NCBI RefSeq assembly: GCF_014859355.1
Contig: NZ_JACUUJ010000003.1
Coordinates: forward strand, 1 to 64,000
DNA length: 64,000 nt
Origin: Yoonia sp.
GTDB lineage: Bacteria > Pseudomonadota > Alphaproteobacteria > Rhodobacterales > Rhodobacteraceae
Reading direction: 5' to 3'
A program made the position numbers and the translations under genes. The notes beneath the pieces are model-generated. The model searched no databases. It was not told the DNA's origin and saw only the letters and a program-made list of their open reading frames with translations. Shown one piece after another: positions 17,120 to 26,783 of this stretch (the stretch's first letter is position 1; every line of letters starts with the position of its first letter).

Positions 17120-19546
17120 ATGTCTACGGCAGAAATCAGGTTTGGTATCGATGGCATGTCCTGCGCGGGCTGCGTCAGCCGGGCTGAAAAGGCGATCAGA
17201 TCGGTGTCGGGCGTGGAAAATGCGCAGGTCAATCTGGCCGATGCGTCGGCCCGAGTGCAGGTGGATAACGCCAAGGCGGCACAGGCGGTTGCCGGCGCAC
17301 TAAAGGCGGCGGGATACCCTGCGTTGCCGCGCAAGCTGCGTTTGGCGATTGACGGGATGACCTGCGCCTCTTGTGTGGGCAGGGTCGAATCCGCGCTGCG
17401 GGACGTTCCGGGGGTGCTGTCTGCGACGGTGAACCTTGCCGAAGGCACAGCAACGGTCACGACGCTGACGGATGTGGATGTTTTGCAAAAGGCGACGTCT
17501 GCCGTCGGCTATGATGCCACGCCGATCGATGCCGAAGACCGGACCGACGACCGCCGCGCCGCAGAGGCGCAGACATATTTCAGGCATTTCCTGTTGGCCG
17601 CAGTGCTGACCCTGCCGGTCTTTGTTTTGGAAATGGGCGGGCATGTCTTCCCCGCTGCGCATCATTTCATTGCTAACACAATCGGCATGACCACCAGCTG
17701 GATGATCCAGTTCGTTCTGACCACTATCGTGCTGGCGGTGCCGGGCCGTGGATTTTTTACCAAGGGTGGCCCGGCGCTGTTGCGTATGGCGCCTGATATG
17801 AATTCACTTGTGCTGCTGGGCACAGGGGCCGCCTGGACGTTTTCGACCGTCGCACTGTTCGCACCGGCGCTGTTGCCCGAAGGCACCCGTGTTGTGTATT
17901 TCGAGGCGGCAGCGGTGATTGTGACGCTTATCCTGCTGGGTCGCTGGCTCGAGGCGCGAGCCAAGGGCCAGACGGGGGCGGCGATCAAGCGGCTGATCGG
18001 GCTGCGCCCCGCCACGGCGACCGTCTTGCGCGATGGGACGCAAGTGGAAACCCCGATATCCGAGGTCAAGCGCGGCGATATCCTGCTGGTGCGCCCGGGT
18101 GAACGCGTTGCTACCGACGGGGTGATCCGGGACGGCACATCGTTCGTTGATGAAAGCATGATCACCGGCGAACCCGTGCCGGTGGAAAAGACCAAGGGTG
18201 ATACGCTGACCGGCGGCACGGTCAACGGCAATGGCGCGTTGCAGATGCGCGCCACGGCGGTGGGGGCCGACACCATGCTGGCGCGGATCATCGCCATGGT
18301 CGAAGACGCCCAAGGCGCACGCCTGCCGGTGCAGGAACTGGTGAACCGGATCACTGCGTGGTTCGTGCCTGCCGTTATGGTGATTGCCACGCTGACGGTG
18401 CTGGTCTGGCTGGTGTTCGGCCCATCGCCGGTGCTGTCTTATGCGCTGGTCGCTGGCGTGTCTGTGCTGATCATCGCCTGCCCCTGTGCGATGGGGCTGG
18501 CGACGCCCACATCCATCATGGTTGGCACCGGGCGTGCCGCCGATCTGGGGGTGCTGTTCCGGCAGGGGGATGCGTTGCAGGCGTTGCAGGGCGTTGATGT
18601 GGTGGCCTTTGACAAGACCGGCACACTGACGCGGGGCAGGCCGGTGCTGACCGATGTCATCGCGCTGGATGGCGGCCGCGATGCGCTGCTGCGCAATGTC
18701 GCCGCGGTCGAATCGTTGTCGGAACACCCGCTGGCGCATGCGATCGTGTCGGCTGCAGAACGACCCCTGCCGCAGGTATCCGGCTTTGCCGCTGTCACAG
18801 GGCACGGCCTGACGGGCGATGTGGATGGTCGCCGCGTGCTGGTGGGCGCGGCGCGTTTGCTGGAAAAGGAAGGGGTTGATCCCGCACCGCTGGTTGATCA
18901 GGCCGCGACCTTGGCGCAAGCGGGCAAGACCGCCATCATGGTCGCGATCGATGGCAAACCGGCCGGTGTTATCGCCGTGGCCGATCAGGCCCGCCCCACC
19001 GCCAAGGCGACGGTTGCCGCGCTGACGGCGCGTGGATTGCGGGTGGTGATGATTACCGGCGACGCCGCGCGCACAGGGGCGGCTATTGGTGCGGAACTGG
19101 GCGTGTCGGATGTAATTGCCGATGTTCTGCCCAAGGGCAAGGTCGATGCGATCCGGGCCTTGCAGGCGGATGGCTCCAGGGTCGCCTTTGTCGGTGACGG
19201 GATCAATGATGCGCCTGCGCTGGCGGCGGCTGATGTGGGGGTTGCGATTGGCACCGGCACCGATGTTGCGGTCGAAAGCGCCGATGTGGTGCTGATGTCG
19301 GGCGATCCTGTGGGTGTGCTGAACGGCATCACGGTCAGCCGCGCGACCATGCGGAATATCCGTGAAAATCTTGTTTGGGCTTTCGGGTATAACGTGTTGC
19401 TGGTGCCGGTGGCGGCGGGGGTGCTTTTCCCGGTCTGGGGTGTTCTGTTGTCACCTGCGCTGGCGGCAGGCGCGATGGCGTTGTCCAGTGTGCTGGTGGT
19501 TTCGAACGCGCTGCGCCTGCGTTGGGTGAAAGGAACATTATCATGA
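17120..19546 (+). CDS. copA: Cu+ exporting P1B-type ATPase, two N-terminal HMA domains
   Basis: [10 protein letters not shown] and [10 protein letters not shown] metal-binding motifs, [36 protein letters not shown]. Confidence 0.95.
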   Translation: MSTAEIRFGIDGMSCAGCVSRAEKAIRSVSGVENAQVNLADASARVQVDNAKAAQAVAGALKAAGYPALPRKLRLAIDGMTCASCVGRVESALRDVPGVLSATVNLAEGTATVTTLTDVDVLQKATSAVGYDATPIDAEDRTDDRRAAEAQTYFRHFLLAAVLTLPVFVLEMGGHVFPAAHHFIANTIGMTTSWMIQFVLTTIVLAVPGRGFFTKGGPALLRMAPDMNSLVLLGTGAAWTFSTVALFAPALLPEGTRVVYFEAAAVIVTLILLGRWLEARAKGQTGAAIKRLIGLRPATATVLRDGTQVETPISEVKRGDILLVRPGERVATDGVIRDGTSFVDESMITGEPVPVEKTKGDTLTGGTVNGNGALQMRATAVGADTMLARIIAMVEDAQGARLPVQELVNRITAWFVPAVMVIATLTVLVWLVFGPSPVLSYALVAGVSVLIIACPCAMGLATPTSIMVGTGRAADLGVLFRQGDALQALQGVDVVAFDKTGTLTRGRPVLTDVIALDGGRDALLRNVAAVESLSEHPLAHAIVSAAERPLPQVSGFAAVTGHGLTGDVDGRRVLVGAARLLEKEGVDPAPLVDQAATLAQAGKTAIMVAIDGKPAGVIAVADQARPTAKATVAALTARGLRVVMITGDAARTGAAIGAELGVSDVIADVLPKGKVDAIRALQADGSRVAFVGDGINDAPALAAADVGVAIGTGTDVAVESADVVLMSGDPVGVLNGITVSRATMRNIRENLVWAFGYNVLLVPVAAGVLFPVWGVLLSPALAAGAMALSSVLVVSNALRLRWVKGTLS

Positions 19547-19929
19547 ACATCGGGGAAGTTGCCGCGCAGACAGGGCTGCCCGCCAAGACGATCCGTTATT
19601 ACGAAGATATCGGTCTGATTACGCCGAAACGCGAGGCGAACGGTTACCGCGTGTTTGCCCGGACAGACGCGCATAAACTGGCGTTTCTGGCGCGGGCGCG
19701 GGCGCTGGGTTTTTCGATCGAGGATTGCCGCAACCTGCTGGCCCTATGGGAGGATCGCAGCCGCGCCAGCGCTGATGTGCGTGCGATTGCCAATGAACAT
19801 TTATCCGAGATCGAAGAAAAAATCACCGGACTGACAGCGATGCGTGATACACTGTCGGAACTGGTGCGCGACTGCGCCGGTGACAACCGCCCCGATTGTC
19901 CGATCCTGAAAGGATTAGAGGGTGCGTAG
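19543..19929 (+). CDS. cueR: MerR-family copper-responsive regulator (CueR)
   Basis: [30 protein letters not shown]-terminal CAGDNRPDC (C-X7-C) metal loop; overlaps copA 3' end by 4 nt. Confidence 0.9.
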   Translation: MNIGEVAAQTGLPAKTIRYYEDIGLITPKREANGYRVFARTDAHKLAFLARARALGFSIEDCRNLLALWEDRSRASADVRAIANEHLSEIEEKITGLTAMRDTLSELVRDCAGDNRPDCPILKGLEGA

Positions 19930-20027
19930 AACGCGCTGTGCTGTCTTTGCTTGTTGTTCCGGTAAAAGATGACGCGGTGTTTCAGGCTATCATGTTGGGC
20001 GACAAAGATCCTTGAAAGGATATTAAA

Positions 20028-20282
20028 ATGGGTATCGAAAGTCTTTTGGTCATCTTGATTATCGGTGCGATTGCCGGCTGGCTGGCAGGGCAGATCATGA
20101 AGGGCTTTGGCTTTGGTCTTTTGGGAAACATCGTGCTGGGAATCGTGGGCGCCTTTGTGGCTGGCCTGATTTTTCCGGTGATCGGATTGGGATTTGGCGG
20201 CGGGATTCTGGCGTCTATCGTTCATGCCACTTTGGGCGCGGTGATTGTGCTGTTCCTGATCCGCCTTGCCAAACGGGCATGA
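20028..20282 (+). CDS. GlsB/YeaQ/YmgE family (transglycosylase-associated) stress membrane protein
   Basis: 84 aa, GIESLLVILIIGAIAGWLAGQIMKGFGFGLLGNIVLGIVGAFVAGLIF typical. Confidence 0.9.
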   Translation: MGIESLLVILIIGAIAGWLAGQIMKGFGFGLLGNIVLGIVGAFVAGLIFPVIGLGFGGGILASIVHATLGAVIVLFLIRLAKRA

Positions 20283-20409
20283 CGCTATTTGACGACTTCT
20301 GTTCGGTGCAGAAATATCTGTCGCGGCAATAATTTCTTAACTGTGATCGCGTCTTTTATCTTTCAGGGCCTCTGTTTTGGGCGGCCCTCGGATAAGGGAA
20401 GGTGTGGTC

Positions 20410-20703
20410 ATGCGATCATTTTTGTTGGGCTGTCTATTTTTGTTGGGTGCTCTGACCAATGCCGTGTTGGCACAAACTGTGCCGGACCCTGTGGCCGTGG
20501 CAGAAGAAAACGGCATTTGCGCGCCCTTTGGGGTCGCCTCTGCATCGCTGGCTGCTGATGGCACGGTCCAAGCCGTGTGCAATACGGATGCAACCGCCTT
20601 TGTGCCATTGCTGGGTGCGCTTGGCCCGGCCTTGACCGCAGGGGCGGCGGTGGCGGTGGCTGCGGCGGTGTCAGGCGGTAATGCCACGCCGGACACACAA
20701 TAA
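20410..20703 (+). CDS. small secreted/exported protein, unknown function
   Basis: Signal peptide MRSFLLGCLFLLGALTNAVLA; two Cys; Ala/Gly-rich hydrophobic C-terminal helix. Confidence 0.55.
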   Translation: MRSFLLGCLFLLGALTNAVLAQTVPDPVAVAEENGICAPFGVASASLAADGTVQAVCNTDATAFVPLLGALGPALTAGAAVAVAAAVSGGNATPDTQ

Positions 20704-20709
20704 TGCCGG

Positions 20710-21198
20710 TCAACAGGCCGGATAGCCCAAGGCGATCAACTTTGCGCCGCTGATCCGATGGATGCCTTTGATCTGGTAGCGTGCGTCGCGCAGGAACCAG
20801 TCGCGCAGCGGTGCCGCGTAATGCTGCGCCATTGTTTGTGACCAATGTTCGAATTGCGCACGATCCAATGCGGCCCCATGGCGGCTGGGGCCATGAAAAC
20901 CAAAGATCGTATCAGGGCTGATGCACAGGTTTTCGACACCCAGATACAAGGTGCAGGACGAGTAACAAAACCGCCCGCGCAGTTCGACCCGGCGGTGCTG
21001 TGCATTCAGTTGCGCAACTTCGATCACGCGCGCCCCGATCAATCCTCCGCGGTCATTGGCAACCACAAAGGGCATGGTCTGCCCCTGGGCCAGTCCTGCC
21101 ATCATCCAGAGGATCAAGCCAACAACGCCCCTGCGCAACCACGGCTGCGCGCCCCAGCATAATGGTGCCATATCTTTCCCCAGCATATCCCACCACAC
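20710..21198 (-). CDS. conserved hypothetical exported protein
   Basis: N-terminal hydrophobic segment; VELRGRFCYSSCTLYLGVENLCISPDTIFGFHGPS region resembles ClpP-fold-like periplasmic hypothetical proteins (by eye). Confidence 0.55.
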   Translation of the reverse strand: MWWDMLGKDMAPLCWGAQPWLRRGVVGLILWMMAGLAQGQTMPFVVANDRGGLIGARVIEVAQLNAQHRRVELRGRFCYSSCTLYLGVENLCISPDTIFGFHGPSRHGAALDRAQFEHWSQTMAQHYAAPLRDWFLRDARYQIKGIHRISGAKLIALGYPAC

Positions 21199-21387
21199 AT
21201 CAGGTGTGATTCCACGCGGTGAAATGACGACAGCGCATTTAAGAATCGGTTGACCTTAAGATTTGCGCCGAAAACGTCTAAATTTGTCATTTCCCTGAAA
21301 AATGAGGCCCGTAGGCGAAAGTGTTAACAAAAATCTTCTTAATACACTGAAAATAAATGTTAATTATGCTTTTCACGCCTCCATCAT

Positions 21388-21402
21388 TAATAGCTCATTA
21401 AC
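21388..21402 (+). promoter_or_regulatory. TTAA-N7-TTAA CtrA-type binding site
   Basis: TTAATAGCTCATTAA, 76 nt upstream of probable sugar-transferase start (21478). Confidence 0.55.
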
Positions 21403-21477
21403 CCTGATCTAACAGATTCAGTGATGCAAGCTGCGGCAAAACGCGCGCGGTTTTTCGCCATCACAAGGGTCCTGGCT

Positions 21478-22140
21478 ATGTTTGACTTCCAGAATGACGT
21501 CGTTGAGTTGTCCAAAGCGGATCGTGCCCACCCTTCGCTTCCGCGGGTCCAAAAGCCTCGGCTGGCGCTTTCAAAGCGGCTGTTTGACGTGGCGGGGGCG
21601 ATTATGCTTTTGCTGCCTTTGGGGGTTTCTGCGCTGCTTCTTTGCTTATTGAACCCGTTATTTAACCGTGGACCATTGTTTTTTGTGCAGGAACGGATGG
21701 GGTTTCGATGCGTTCCTTTTGCAGCCTTCAAATTCCGCACGATGACGGCGCCCAATGGTCATGCCCGTGGGGCGTTCGATGCGCTTGAAACAGACCGGAT
21801 CACCGTCCTGGGCCGGATCATGCGCAAGATGCGTATTGATGAATTGCCGCAAATCATCAACGTGCTGCGCGGCCAGATGAGCCTGATTGGGCCAAGGCCG
21901 GATCATTTCGAGCATGCCTGCGTTTACCTGCGCACGGTGCCTGGCTATTGCGCGCGCCATGACGTTTTGCCGGGCATCAGCGGGTTTGCCCAGACAGAGG
22001 TTGGCTATGTCGATGGGCTGGACGGGGTGCATCGCAAAGTGGCGGCAGATCTTTATTACATCGCCCATGCGACACTGGCGTTTGATCTGTGGATCGCGTG
22101 GCGCACGCTGGTTGTGATCGCCACCCATCGGGGAAGTTAG
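21478..22140 (+). CDS. undecaprenyl-phosphate sugar phosphotransferase (ExoY/bacterial sugar transferase)
   Basis: KRLFDVAGAIMLLLPLGV, FKFRTM, RIDELPQIINVLRGQMSLIGPRPDH, PGISGFAQ motifs. ORF could start at 21421; 21478 preferred. Confidence 0.9.
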   Translation: MFDFQNDVVELSKADRAHPSLPRVQKPRLALSKRLFDVAGAIMLLLPLGVSALLLCLLNPLFNRGPLFFVQERMGFRCVPFAAFKFRTMTAPNGHARGAFDALETDRITVLGRIMRKMRIDELPQIINVLRGQMSLIGPRPDHFEHACVYLRTVPGYCARHDVLPGISGFAQTEVGYVDGLDGVHRKVAADLYYIAHATLAFDLWIAWRTLVVIATHRGS

Positions 22141-22220
22141 GGGCCACCGAACGCTGGCCCAAGCGGTTGGAAAGGATAATTGGTGTATCCCTGCACTTTA
22201 ACCAAAGTGAGGTGAACACA

Positions 22221-22478
22221 ATGTCTGACCCGTTTGAATCCGATTACGTCAACCTGACGTCGCCCGCCGTGTCGCATTATGCGGTTGTGCCTTCGGACGT
22301 GACTGACTTGCCGGTGCGTCCGCGCGCACTTTTTGTCAGTATAGGTGGCACTGCGGCGTTACAGGACAAACACGGCACGATCATCAATTATGATCTGGCT
22401 GCAGGTGCAATCCTGAGTATCCGGCCCTTGCGGGTCATGGCAACTGGCACCACTGCCCAGCTTGTTGCGTGGTTCTAG
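22221..22478 (+). CDS. ghsA: GTA head spike base protein homologue (RCAP_rcc01079 family)
   Basis: MSDPFESDYVNLTSPAVSHYAVVPSDVTDLPVRPRALFVSIGGTAALQDKHGTIINYDLAAGAILSIRPLRVMATGTTAQLVAWF matches remembered spike-base family pattern; directly followed by fibre gene. Confidence 0.78.
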   Translation: MSDPFESDYVNLTSPAVSHYAVVPSDVTDLPVRPRALFVSIGGTAALQDKHGTIINYDLAAGAILSIRPLRVMATGTTAQLVAWF

Positions 22479-22479
22479 G

Positions 22480-24072
22480 ATGATCGGGCTGGAATTGACT
22501 CCGAGCCAGCTACAGCGTGGAAACCCCGCGCCGCTGGCAGAATATTTTTCCCGCAGCGGCGGGCAGGCAGTCGCCATTGGCGCGGCACCGGGGGGCGGGC
22601 TGTCGGTCTGGACAGAAATCGCGCCGCATGTTGCAGCCTGCCTGCGGCTTGACAATACCGTATCCGGCACGCGTCTGTCATGGCGTGAAACGCTGATCGC
22701 CACGTTGCGCAACATATATCCGGCAGGTGATCTGACGTTGACGGGCAGTTGGGTGCAAATGCAATCTTCTGGTTCTGGTCTTGCGGGCAGTTACACAGGC
22801 AATCGGGCGGTCAGCACCACATCGGCCCAAGCGCAGGCCAGTGTTTTGGTGGGACGCGACGCACCCTATGATCTGTGGGTGCATTACACCGGGCGCGTGG
22901 CGGGTGCCTATTGCCGGGTCGCGATTGACGGCACGCAGACCCTGGTGAATGAAATCGACGATCCCGCTGGCTTGGGTTTCAAGGCGTTTTCGACCCATAG
23001 CGCGATTGACCTGCACCGCCGTCGTTCTGTCAAGGTGGCCAGCGGTCTGACCGGCCAACACACTGTGACGTTGCAGCATGGCGGCGCCGCCCACCCTGGT
23101 GGCAGCACACTGATGATCGAAGCGGTGGCGATCAGTGGCAGCTTGTCAGACCCGCGCATTCTGCCGCCTGTTTGGCAAGCTGGTCATACCTACACGATCG
23201 GGGACGAGGTGCAGTATGGCGGGGTTTATTACGCGGCCCGTGCCACGGGGATTAGCGGCGCTCATCCACCCGCGCATACTGCCGGGGTCGGGTCGGACGG
23301 GGCGCTTGACTGGCGGGCCGATACGCGCAGCACCTACCCCCGTTTTGTGTGCATCGACTATCCGTCAGAACGTGAATATGCGATCCGCTGCGCTGTGGAT
23401 GGTGTGACCACTGAAATTGGGGGCCAGACCCATGGCAACGAGGCGCTGCAAAATCGCAGCGTCATGCTGGATGGCGCGCCCTTTCTGGCCAGGACGACCG
23501 GCAACGGGTTGCGTGTCGGGGCGCATGTGACGATCACGGAAACGACCATTTGGCAAACCAGCAGCGGGCCGCTGGCGGATTGCACCCTGATCCGGCAGAT
23601 AACCCCCGGCACCGTTGCACATGATGTGACAGTCACGGCAACAGGGCCGGTCGCCAGTGTAGATTGGCTCTATATCGGGATGGTCCCGATGGTGCGTTGG
23701 GATGGCAAAAGCGGCACGACGGTGTTTGATACTGTGGCAGTCGGTGATGCACCTGCGGTGATCTTGGCAGATTTTGCAGGGCAGACCCCGCCCAATATCA
23801 TGCACCCCGCAGCCCGCAGTGTCGGGATGTCCGCCAGTTTGGACGACATTGTTCTGCGCTATGGTCTAAGCGCGGGTGCTTTGCCGATAACCGATAATTT
23901 AGTTAATCGAATCGACACCTTTTTACGCCCTAATCTGGAGGCCACGACAGAAGGTGGCAGCCTCGATTGGAAGGCCAAAGCCTATGTTACAGGTGGCGCG
24001 CCGGGGGGGCTGACATTTGGTGCGGGTGATGTGTTGGGTTTTTTCAGCCGGCATGTTTTCGGAACCATTTGA
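22480..24072 (+). CDS. ghsB: GTA head spike fibre protein homologue (rcc01080/GhsB-like) with CBM5/12-like motif
   Basis: Starts 2 nt after ghsA stop codon; large fibre-like protein; VWQAGHTYTIGDEVQYGGVYYAARA resembles carbohydrate-binding module 5/12 signature. Confidence 0.7.
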   Translation: MIGLELTPSQLQRGNPAPLAEYFSRSGGQAVAIGAAPGGGLSVWTEIAPHVAACLRLDNTVSGTRLSWRETLIATLRNIYPAGDLTLTGSWVQMQSSGSGLAGSYTGNRAVSTTSAQAQASVLVGRDAPYDLWVHYTGRVAGAYCRVAIDGTQTLVNEIDDPAGLGFKAFSTHSAIDLHRRRSVKVASGLTGQHTVTLQHGGAAHPGGSTLMIEAVAISGSLSDPRILPPVWQAGHTYTIGDEVQYGGVYYAARATGISGAHPPAHTAGVGSDGALDWRADTRSTYPRFVCIDYPSEREYAIRCAVDGVTTEIGGQTHGNEALQNRSVMLDGAPFLARTTGNGLRVGAHVTITETTIWQTSSGPLADCTLIRQITPGTVAHDVTVTATGPVASVDWLYIGMVPMVRWDGKSGTTVFDTVAVGDAPAVILADFAGQTPPNIMHPAARSVGMSASLDDIVLRYGLSAGALPITDNLVNRIDTFLRPNLEATTEGGSLDWKAKAYVTGGAPGGLTFGAGDVLGFFSRHVFGTI

Positions 24073-24146
24073 CTGCCTGCCATTCTGTCCCGGCACCCGT
24101 TGGTGCTGGGGGCCCAAAACGGGATCAGGCAGCAGATGGGGCGTGA

Positions 24147-26171
24147 ATGACGGCAAGGGTGTTGATTTGGCTGGTCGCATGCATTTTACCATGTGGTTTA
24201 GCCGCGCAAGGGGTGGCTTTGCGCTATAACACGTTCGGGGCATCGGGTTTGATCGACATGCCTGTCGCCAGTTCTGCCCCTGATGCAGAACTGGCGTTCA
24301 CCCTGTCCAGCTTTGCCCGGCAAACCCGTAACACCTTGACTTTTCAAGCCAGCCCGCGGCTTTCGGCCAGTTTTCGCTATGCCGCGCTGCGCAAGATCAT
24401 GGGGCAACACGGCGTGATCTATGATCGTATTCTGGATCGCAGCCTTGCGCTTCACTACCGGATTCTGGATGAAACGCGGCGCCGGCCGGCGGTGGCGGTT
24501 GGTGTGGCCGATTTCATTGGCACCGGAATCTATGGCGGGGAATATCTGGTTGCCACAAAAGCTTTGCGCCCCGATCTGGCGGTGACGCTGGGGGTTGGAT
24601 GGGGGCGGTATGCGGGGGTGGGTGGCTTTGCCAACCCGTTGGGGCCTGCGTTTGCCGACCGGCCTGATCGCGTATTTGCACAGGGTGGCACCATCACACG
24701 TAATGCGTTTTTTCGCGGTGATGTCGCCTTTTTTGGCGGGGTTCAGTGGCAACCGACACCCAAGCTGGGGGTAACGCTGGAATATTCCTCTGATCGCTAT
24801 CCCTACGAAGATCCGGCCGCATTTGTCAGGCGCACGCCGTTTAATTTCGGGTTGAATTATACCCTCCGGCCGGGGGTGCAGGTGGCGGCGCAGTATCTTT
24901 ATGGTGCTGAATTCGGGGCACAGCTGACCTTTGCGCTGAACCCCACACGCCCGCCCCACGGCAGTGGATACGCGCGGGGGCCGGCCACGGTGCGCGCGGG
25001 CACACCGCTTGCCCGCGCTTTGGCGGCCGAAGGTCTGGTGCTGACGGGGGCGCAGGTGGTGGATGGGCGGATGGATATTGCCGTTCAAAACACCCGCTTT
25101 CCCGACAGTGCGCAGGCCATCGGGCGGGCGGCGCGGGTTCTGGCACAGATCGCGCCGAAAGGCATAGATGCCTTTGCCATCACGCTTGATGCGCCCGGGC
25201 TTCGGGGGCCGGCTGTCGTTTTGCAACGCAGTGATCTGGCCACGCTGGAGTTTGCGCCAAACGGAACGGCACAGATCGGGCAGCAGGCTGAATTTGCCAC
25301 CGCCGCTGCCGGTTTTGATAACCGCTATCCGGTTTTCGACTGGAGCCTGCGGCCCTATATCACGCCCAATCTGTTTGACCCGGATGACCCGCTGCGCGCT
25401 GATGTCGGCATTGCACTGGATGCCCAATGGCAACTGGCCGCTGGTGTCATTGGCCGCGCAACGGTGCAGCAGCGGCTGGCAGGCAACCTTGACCAGACCG
25501 TGCGAAAGTCTGATTCTGCCTTGCCCCACGTGCGCAGCGATTTCGCGCTTTACGAGCGTGAAGGTAACGGCGACATCGCGCAACTGGCGCTGCATTGGTA
25601 TGCGCAACCGCTTCGCGATGTTGCCACGCGGGTCTCGATCGGCCTTTTTGAGACGATGTATGGCGGCATGTCGAGCGAGGTTCTGTGGTATCCTGGCGGT
25701 CGCGATCTGGCATTTGGGATCGAATTGAACGCCCTGCGCCAGCGCGACTATGACGGTGGATTGGGCTTTCGTGATGATGCGATGACCAGCGGCCACGCCT
25801 CGATTTATTGGCAGGGCAAGGGGGGCTATTCGGCCCAGCTTGATGCGGGGCGTTACCTTGCCGGCGACTGGGGGGGCACGTTGACACTGGCGCGCCAGTT
25901 TCGCAACGGTTGGTCCTTGGGGGCCTTTGCCACGCTGACGGATGTGCCTTTTGAAACCTTTGGTGAAGGATCATTCGACAAGGGGATCGTGCTGACGGTG
26001 CCGCTTTCTTGGGTCAGCGGCCGGCCACGGCGGGATGCGCTGGCCACAACATTGCGCCCGGTCACCCGGGACGGCGGCGCGCGGGTGCAGGTTGATGGAC
26101 GGCTATACCCGCTGACAGCGCCGTTGCGCGCCCGTGCAATCAACGACAGTTGGGGGATGTTCTGGCGATGA
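24147..26171 (+). CDS. YjbH-family outer-membrane exopolysaccharide protein
   Basis: Signal peptide, GVALRYNTFGASGLIDMPVASSAPDAELAFTLSSFARQTRNTLTFQASPRLSASFRYAAL; beta-barrel-like C-terminus; followed by YjbF-like lipoprotein. Confidence 0.85.
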   Translation: MTARVLIWLVACILPCGLAAQGVALRYNTFGASGLIDMPVASSAPDAELAFTLSSFARQTRNTLTFQASPRLSASFRYAALRKIMGQHGVIYDRILDRSLALHYRILDETRRRPAVAVGVADFIGTGIYGGEYLVATKALRPDLAVTLGVGWGRYAGVGGFANPLGPAFADRPDRVFAQGGTITRNAFFRGDVAFFGGVQWQPTPKLGVTLEYSSDRYPYEDPAAFVRRTPFNFGLNYTLRPGVQVAAQYLYGAEFGAQLTFALNPTRPPHGSGYARGPATVRAGTPLARALAAEGLVLTGAQVVDGRMDIAVQNTRFPDSAQAIGRAARVLAQIAPKGIDAFAITLDAPGLRGPAVVLQRSDLATLEFAPNGTAQIGQQAEFATAAAGFDNRYPVFDWSLRPYITPNLFDPDDPLRADVGIALDAQWQLAAGVIGRATVQQRLAGNLDQTVRKSDSALPHVRSDFALYEREGNGDIAQLALHWYAQPLRDVATRVSIGLFETMYGGMSSEVLWYPGGRDLAFGIELNALRQRDYDGGLGFRDDAMTSGHASIYWQGKGGYSAQLDAGRYLAGDWGGTLTLARQFRNGWSLGAFATLTDVPFETFGEGSFDKGIVLTVPLSWVSGRPRRDALATTLRPVTRDGGARVQVDGRLYPLTAPLRARAINDSWGMFWR

Positions 26172-26740
26172 GGTGGCTTTTATTCTGTCTGCTTTTTGCG
26201 GCCTGCACCGCCCCGATCCCACCGGCAGCATTGCGTGCCCAATTGACGACAGACCAAATTGCCAGGTTGCAAGTGCCGATGCTGTTTGTCAGTGCGCCAC
26301 AGATAAAGACGGCTGCCACGCTGATCCCTGTTCGGCAAAACGGGCCGGTGCGCATCTGGCAAACGCGCGATGGCGCGCAGATTGCCACGCGCGACGGGCT
26401 TGTCGTGGCCACCCATGGTCTGGGGTTTGATCTGGCAGCCTCTGATCTTGATGGGATTGCGGCTGCCATTGCGGGAGGGCCGGGGGAATACAAACGCACG
26501 CTCAGCCATATCATGGGGGATTTGCGCACATCGGTTCAGCCATATCGCTGCGTGCTTGCGCCTGACCGGTCAAAGCCGCAGAACCCCGCGATCACGGTTT
26601 TGCGCGAAGATTGCCGAGGCCCTGATCCCTTTCGCAACCTGTATCACATTGACGCAAAAGGCAGGCTATTTTGGTCGCAGCAATGGGTGTCGCCCAAGGT
26701 CGGTCACCTGGAAATCGAGGTGATCCGGCCCGATAAATAA
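26168..26740 (+). CDS. YjbF/GfcB-family lipoprotein
   Basis: Lipobox LLFAACTAP; 4-nt overlap with yjbH-like gene; YjbF-like domain order. Confidence 0.75.
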   Translation: MRWLLFCLLFAACTAPIPPAALRAQLTTDQIARLQVPMLFVSAPQIKTAATLIPVRQNGPVRIWQTRDGAQIATRDGLVVATHGLGFDLAASDLDGIAAAIAGGPGEYKRTLSHIMGDLRTSVQPYRCVLAPDRSKPQNPAITVLREDCRGPDPFRNLYHIDAKGRLFWSQQWVSPKVGHLEIEVIRPDK

Positions 26741-26783
26741 GCAGGCCCTGCGTTCCAACGGATGAGACGCCACATGCATGGTG

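Noticed and set aside
17804-18919. 371-aa minus-strand ORF
   Set aside because: Antisense to copA; Gln/Arg/His-rich shadow frame.
21323-21342. TTAACAAAAATCTTCTTAA considered as another CtrA box
   Set aside because: Spacer is 11 nt rather than 7; not reported as a site.
24198-25796. 532-aa minus-strand ORF
   Set aside because: Antisense to YjbH-like gene; Arg/His/Gln-rich nonsense composition.
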